The notes beneath the pieces are model-generated. The model ran no database searches. It was not told the origin of the DNA and saw nothing but the letters and a program-made list of their open reading frames with translations. From Bacteroidales bacterium UBA3389 (lineage in GTDB: Bacteria > Bacteroidota > Bacteroidia > Bacteroidales > P3), in the NCBI GenBank assembly GCA_002358835.1, contig DEPP01000086.1:1-8301 (forward strand): 8,301 bases of DNA. Direction: 5' to 3'. Positions 6,529 to 8,301 of the stretch are shown piece after piece. Position 1 is the stretch's first letter; each line of letters begins with the position of its first letter. The translations under genes and the position numbers were made by a program.

Positions 6529-7404
6529 TTAATCATCTATCTCAACTACAAGGAATTTACTCTTTTGCCAAAATTCCGATGGATTATTGATTTGTATTGC
6601 GGTCGGTTTCTTCGCATCACCTACCAATTTATAAGAACCACTCGGATGGCTTGTAAGAATCTTGATTTTCTTTCCCGACAATTTGATTTCGGTTACTTTA
6701 CGAATATCAATCTTTGTGTAGTTTTGCATATCGCTATCACTGCTTACAGCACTTCTCTTTCCGATCCCCAAGAATCCTCCTTTACGATTGATTATCTTTT
6801 GGTCAATAAGATTCTTTCGAGTGCCGACAACGTAATATGCAGTATTCTTTTCTTCCTCTATCTTCATTATATGCTCATCTTTTCTTTGACTTTGCTTTGT
6901 CAATTCATCAAGATTCTTATTCAAATTTTCGATTACGATTTGTTTTTTCTGCAATTCTGTTGTTAGCAATTGGATTTCCTCCTCTTGTTCTGTTATTCTG
7001 CTTTGTAGTTTCTCGATAAATGCAGTCAATTCTTTGTTATTCTTACCACTTTTCTTCAATTGACTATTCAACTGATCAACTTTTTGCTTGTTGGTATTAA
7101 GAATTTCGTTGATGTCTTGAATTTGTGCTGTGATACGACTGCGAGTATCTGCATTAACTTCTCCTGTTTTATCTTTCAACTTTGAAACGTCTGCATACTT
7201 ACTTGTAACCATCGTAAGGCTTTCTTCAATCTCGTTGAGCTGTTGAAACAACATCTCCATCTCTGCGTTTTTGCTTGCCAACACAGCCTCGATTGAGTCA
7301 TTCATTGCTTTCTGACTGATCAACTGATCTTCCATTTTCTTGTTCGTACACGCTGTCAAAGCTATCATTGTCAGCAATGCGGTTGTTAAAAACAATCTTT
7401 TCAT
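6529..7404 (-). CDS. Coiled-coil lipoprotein with C-terminal globular domain, function unknown
   Basis: 291 residues. The signal peptide (1-18) ends in the lipobox LTAC with lipid-attachment Cys19, followed by TNKKMED. Residues about 24-187 are rich in Glu, Gln, Lys, Asn and Leu with heptad-like spacing and no prolines, which indicates a long coiled coil. Residues about 189-291 look globular and mostly beta, opening with YYVVGTRKNLIDQKII and including a glycine-rich loop (GGFLGIGKR, 209-217). Similar lipoproteins with this YYVVGT region are, from memory, common as hypotheticals in Bacteroidota; I know no assigned function. The layout (membrane anchor, rod, end domain) would suit a periplasmic spacer or surface-displayed tether, which is inference. 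The ATG at 7402-7404 directly precedes the signal peptide. It is a single-gene unit: a terminator follows and a large spacer precedes. Confidence 0.88.
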   Translation of the reverse strand: MKRLFLTTALLTMIALTACTNKKMEDQLISQKAMNDSIEAVLASKNAEMEMLFQQLNEIEESLTMVTSKYADVSKLKDKTGEVNADTRSRITAQIQDINEILNTNKQKVDQLNSQLKKSGKNNKELTAFIEKLQSRITEQEEEIQLLTTELQKKQIVIENLNKNLDELTKQSQRKDEHIMKIEEEKNTAYYVVGTRKNLIDQKIINRKGGFLGIGKRSAVSSDSDMQNYTKIDIRKVTEIKLSGKKIKILTSHPSGSYKLVGDAKKPTAIQINNPSEFWQKSKFLVVEIDD

Positions 7405-7648
7405 TTTCGTATTTTAATGTAGTTTGGTTAATTTCTTCTTTTCCTCTAACGATAAATAATATCCCTAAATTGTTTTTTGAAATAAAAAAAACTAAAAAAC
7501 ACTTCAGTTGCAATTATTCTCAGTTATCGTTCTATCTCTCTTTCATCGAATCTGAAAACGACAAGAAAACGTCTTTTATTGTATTTATTTAACAATCTTA
7601 AGTTTTTATTTTAATGTTTTTTAACTTAGAGAATCGAAAAAACATCCT

Positions 7649-7677
7649 CAAATATAAACTTCACGTCAAATATTCAA
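7649..7677 (-). promoter_or_regulatory. Candidate promoter of the coiled-coil lipoprotein gene
   Basis: TATATTTG (7656-7649 on the minus strand) matches the TAnnTTTG -7 consensus perfectly, with TTG (7677-7675) 18 nt upstream as a possible -33 element, slightly closer than usual. If used, the mRNA would have a leader of roughly 240 nt. A nearer, less perfect promoter is possible. Confidence 0.45.
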
Positions 7678-7691
7678 TTTTTTAGAATTTT

Positions 7692-7711
7692 ACTAAATCA
7701 CACTAAATCAA
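7692..7711. repeat. Tandem 10-bp repeat ACTAAATCAC/ACTAAATCAA
   Basis: Two adjacent 10-bp units differing at the last base lie just upstream of the candidate lipoprotein promoter. Two helically phased copies could be a regulator site; with only two copies in AT-rich DNA this may be chance. Confidence 0.3.
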
Positions 7712-7790
7712 CACATTAAACATTCAAAAACTAAATTCTCATTCAATCCAAACAAAGTTTCGAGTCTTTTTTTCGGCATTTCAACAAACC

Positions 7791-7930
7791 AAAACGCCGT
7801 TTTAGAAAAAATAAAACGCTGTTTCGTTCAAACGATTCTTTGTTTTATTTCTCCGAATCTTTGTTTTAATCTTCCAATCCTTGATTTTATTGCAACAAAT
7901 CTTGATTTTCAACCTTCCAAACACCGATTT
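7791..7930. repeat. Degenerate repeat array with about 21-bp spacing
   Basis: Related blocks begin at about 7791 (AAAACGCCGTTTT), 7813 (AAAACGCTGTTTC), 7833 (CGATTCTTTGTTTTA), 7854 (CGAATCTTTGTTTTA), 7875 (CAATCCTTGATTTTA), 7896 (CAAATCTTGATTTTC) and less clearly 7917. The spacing is 20-22 bp, close to two helical turns. The AAAACG-C-CGTTTT unit is a perfect palindrome around one base. Units are too variable and spacers too short for CRISPR. Phased A/T tracts would favour curved DNA or binding of a nucleoid protein. Confidence 0.5.
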
Positions 7931-8091
7931 CGCTCAAAAACACACCGAAAAACAAATCTTAAAATCTTTGTTAAAATTTCACAATACCGAAAGAATCTCT
8001 TTCTAATCTCTGTTTTGTTTCATTTAATCCCGAGAGAATCATACATTTCTTTGTTTTATGGGATATAATCATTAAATCCGAGACATAGAGC

Positions 8092-8140
8092 AAAAAAAAG
8101 CAGACGTTTGTCTTGACTTTGCAAGTTCAAACGCCCGCTT
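8092..8140 (-). terminator. Strong intrinsic terminator of the C1 peptidase gene
   Basis: On the minus strand AAGCGGGCGTTTG (8140-8128) pairs with CAAACGTCTGCTT (8110-8098) over 13 bp, including two G-U pairs that form only in the minus-strand transcript. The 3' arm runs into a tract of eight T (8099-8092). It sits 29 nt after the stop codon of the upstream gene. The wobble pairs and T tract fix its direction. Confidence 0.9.
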
Positions 8141-8169
8141 GGGTTATTTATATCCTAAAAATGATTCTC

Positions 8170-8301
8170 TTACTTCAAGCCTAATTTTGCTTTCATTTCA
8201 GATGACAAAGCATTTTTGTTTATTTGAATGTCTATTGTTTTGTAGCGAACGAATGCTTCTGATGCATAGAAGTAGCCATTGTATTTTCCGCTATCGCCCC
8301 A
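8170..8301 (-). CDS. C1-family peptidase (PepC/bleomycin hydrolase type), C-terminal fragment
   Basis: Only the last 43 codons and the TAA stop (8170-8172) are in the window. The fragment opens WGDSGKYNGYFYASEAF and ends AKLGLK. It matches the end of the bleomycin hydrolase/aminopeptidase C group of papain-like cysteine peptidases, where an ENSWG segment carries the catalytic asparagine and is followed by G-x-NGYF and a final beta strand; here the window begins at the Trp of that segment, so the catalytic Cys, His and Asn are all outside view. In the family these enzymes are peptidases that trim peptides, with the C-terminus lying near the active site. Assignment comes from remembered family resemblance over a short stretch. 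A strong terminator follows, so the gene ends its transcript here. Confidence 0.7.
   Translation of the reverse strand, partial: WGDSGKYNGYFYASEAFVRYKTIDIQINKNALSSEMKAKLGLK

Larger units (their letters stand above)
7405..8169. other. Large AT-rich non-coding spacer with repeats
   Basis: This 765 bp stretch between the C1 peptidase gene and the coiled-coil lipoprotein gene shows no convincing coding region on either strand; all frames are broken often. It holds the peptidase terminator (8092-8140), a region of roughly 21-bp-spaced degenerate repeats (7791-7930), further copies of TCTTTGTTT (7837, 7858, 8048), a tandem ACTAAATCA pair (7692-7710), and a candidate promoter (7649-7677). A small structured or regulatory RNA cannot be excluded, but no known RNA family was recognised. 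Confidence 0.7.

Noticed and set aside
7298..7513. 71-codon minus-strand open frame overlapping the lipoprotein start
   Set aside because: It is an alternative frame over the signal peptide and leader of the coiled-coil lipoprotein, with no recognisable domain.
7754..7775. tRNA-like T arm (GTTTCGAGTC)
   Set aside because: The flanking sequence does not form acceptor, D or anticodon stems and no CCA or cloverleaf can be built.
7791..8056. CRISPR array
   Set aside because: Units are degenerate, spacing is about 21 bp with no constant repeat plus unique spacer structure, and no cas gene is present.
6208..8169. tmRNA gene near smpB
   Set aside because: I looked for the conserved tmRNA ends and tag-like reading frame in the neighbouring spacers and found none.

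Overview
The window is about 8.3 kb of AT-rich DNA that looks like a Bacteroidota chromosome, probably Bacteroidales. Three things point there: promoter boxes of the TAnnTTTG type, no clear Shine-Dalgarno sequences, and typical Bacteroidota protein families (tandem DUF4369/thioredoxin-fold protein, coiled-coil lipoprotein, ClpB of the Bacteroides type). No phage, transposon, CRISPR, tRNA or rRNA was recognised. The genus cannot be told from the sequence alone.

Every supported gene lies on the minus strand, so transcription runs from high to low coordinates. In that order: (1) the last 43 residues of a papain-fold C1 peptidase (PepC/bleomycin hydrolase type), closed by a strong intrinsic terminator; (2) a 0.7 kb non-coding, AT-rich stretch carrying degenerate repeats spaced about 21 bp and a candidate promoter; (3) a coiled-coil lipoprotein gene followed by its own terminator; (4) a tightly packed cluster of smpB, a double thioredoxin-fold protein, a YitT-family membrane protein and a solute-binding lipoprotein, headed by a clear TAnnTTTG promoter almost touching the smpB start; (5) a 360 bp non-coding stretch; (6) the 5' part of clpB, which runs off the window.

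The cluster in (4) is probably one transcript: gaps are 38, 72 and 20-38 nt and no internal terminator or promoter was found. It joins a cytoplasmic ribosome-rescue factor to three envelope or periplasmic proteins, so co-transcription need not mean shared function.

The most notable points are a ClpB that begins where the N-terminal substrate-recognition domain normally ends, matching the short ClpB isoform of E. coli; a periplasmic protein with two thioredoxin folds that have both lost their CxxC active site; a nearly leaderless smpB transcript; and a short intergenic word (TCTTTGTTT or its complement) found seven times in the three large spacers and not noticed in the genes. I did not find a convincing new multi-gene system; the candidates are individual proteins and non-coding repeats.
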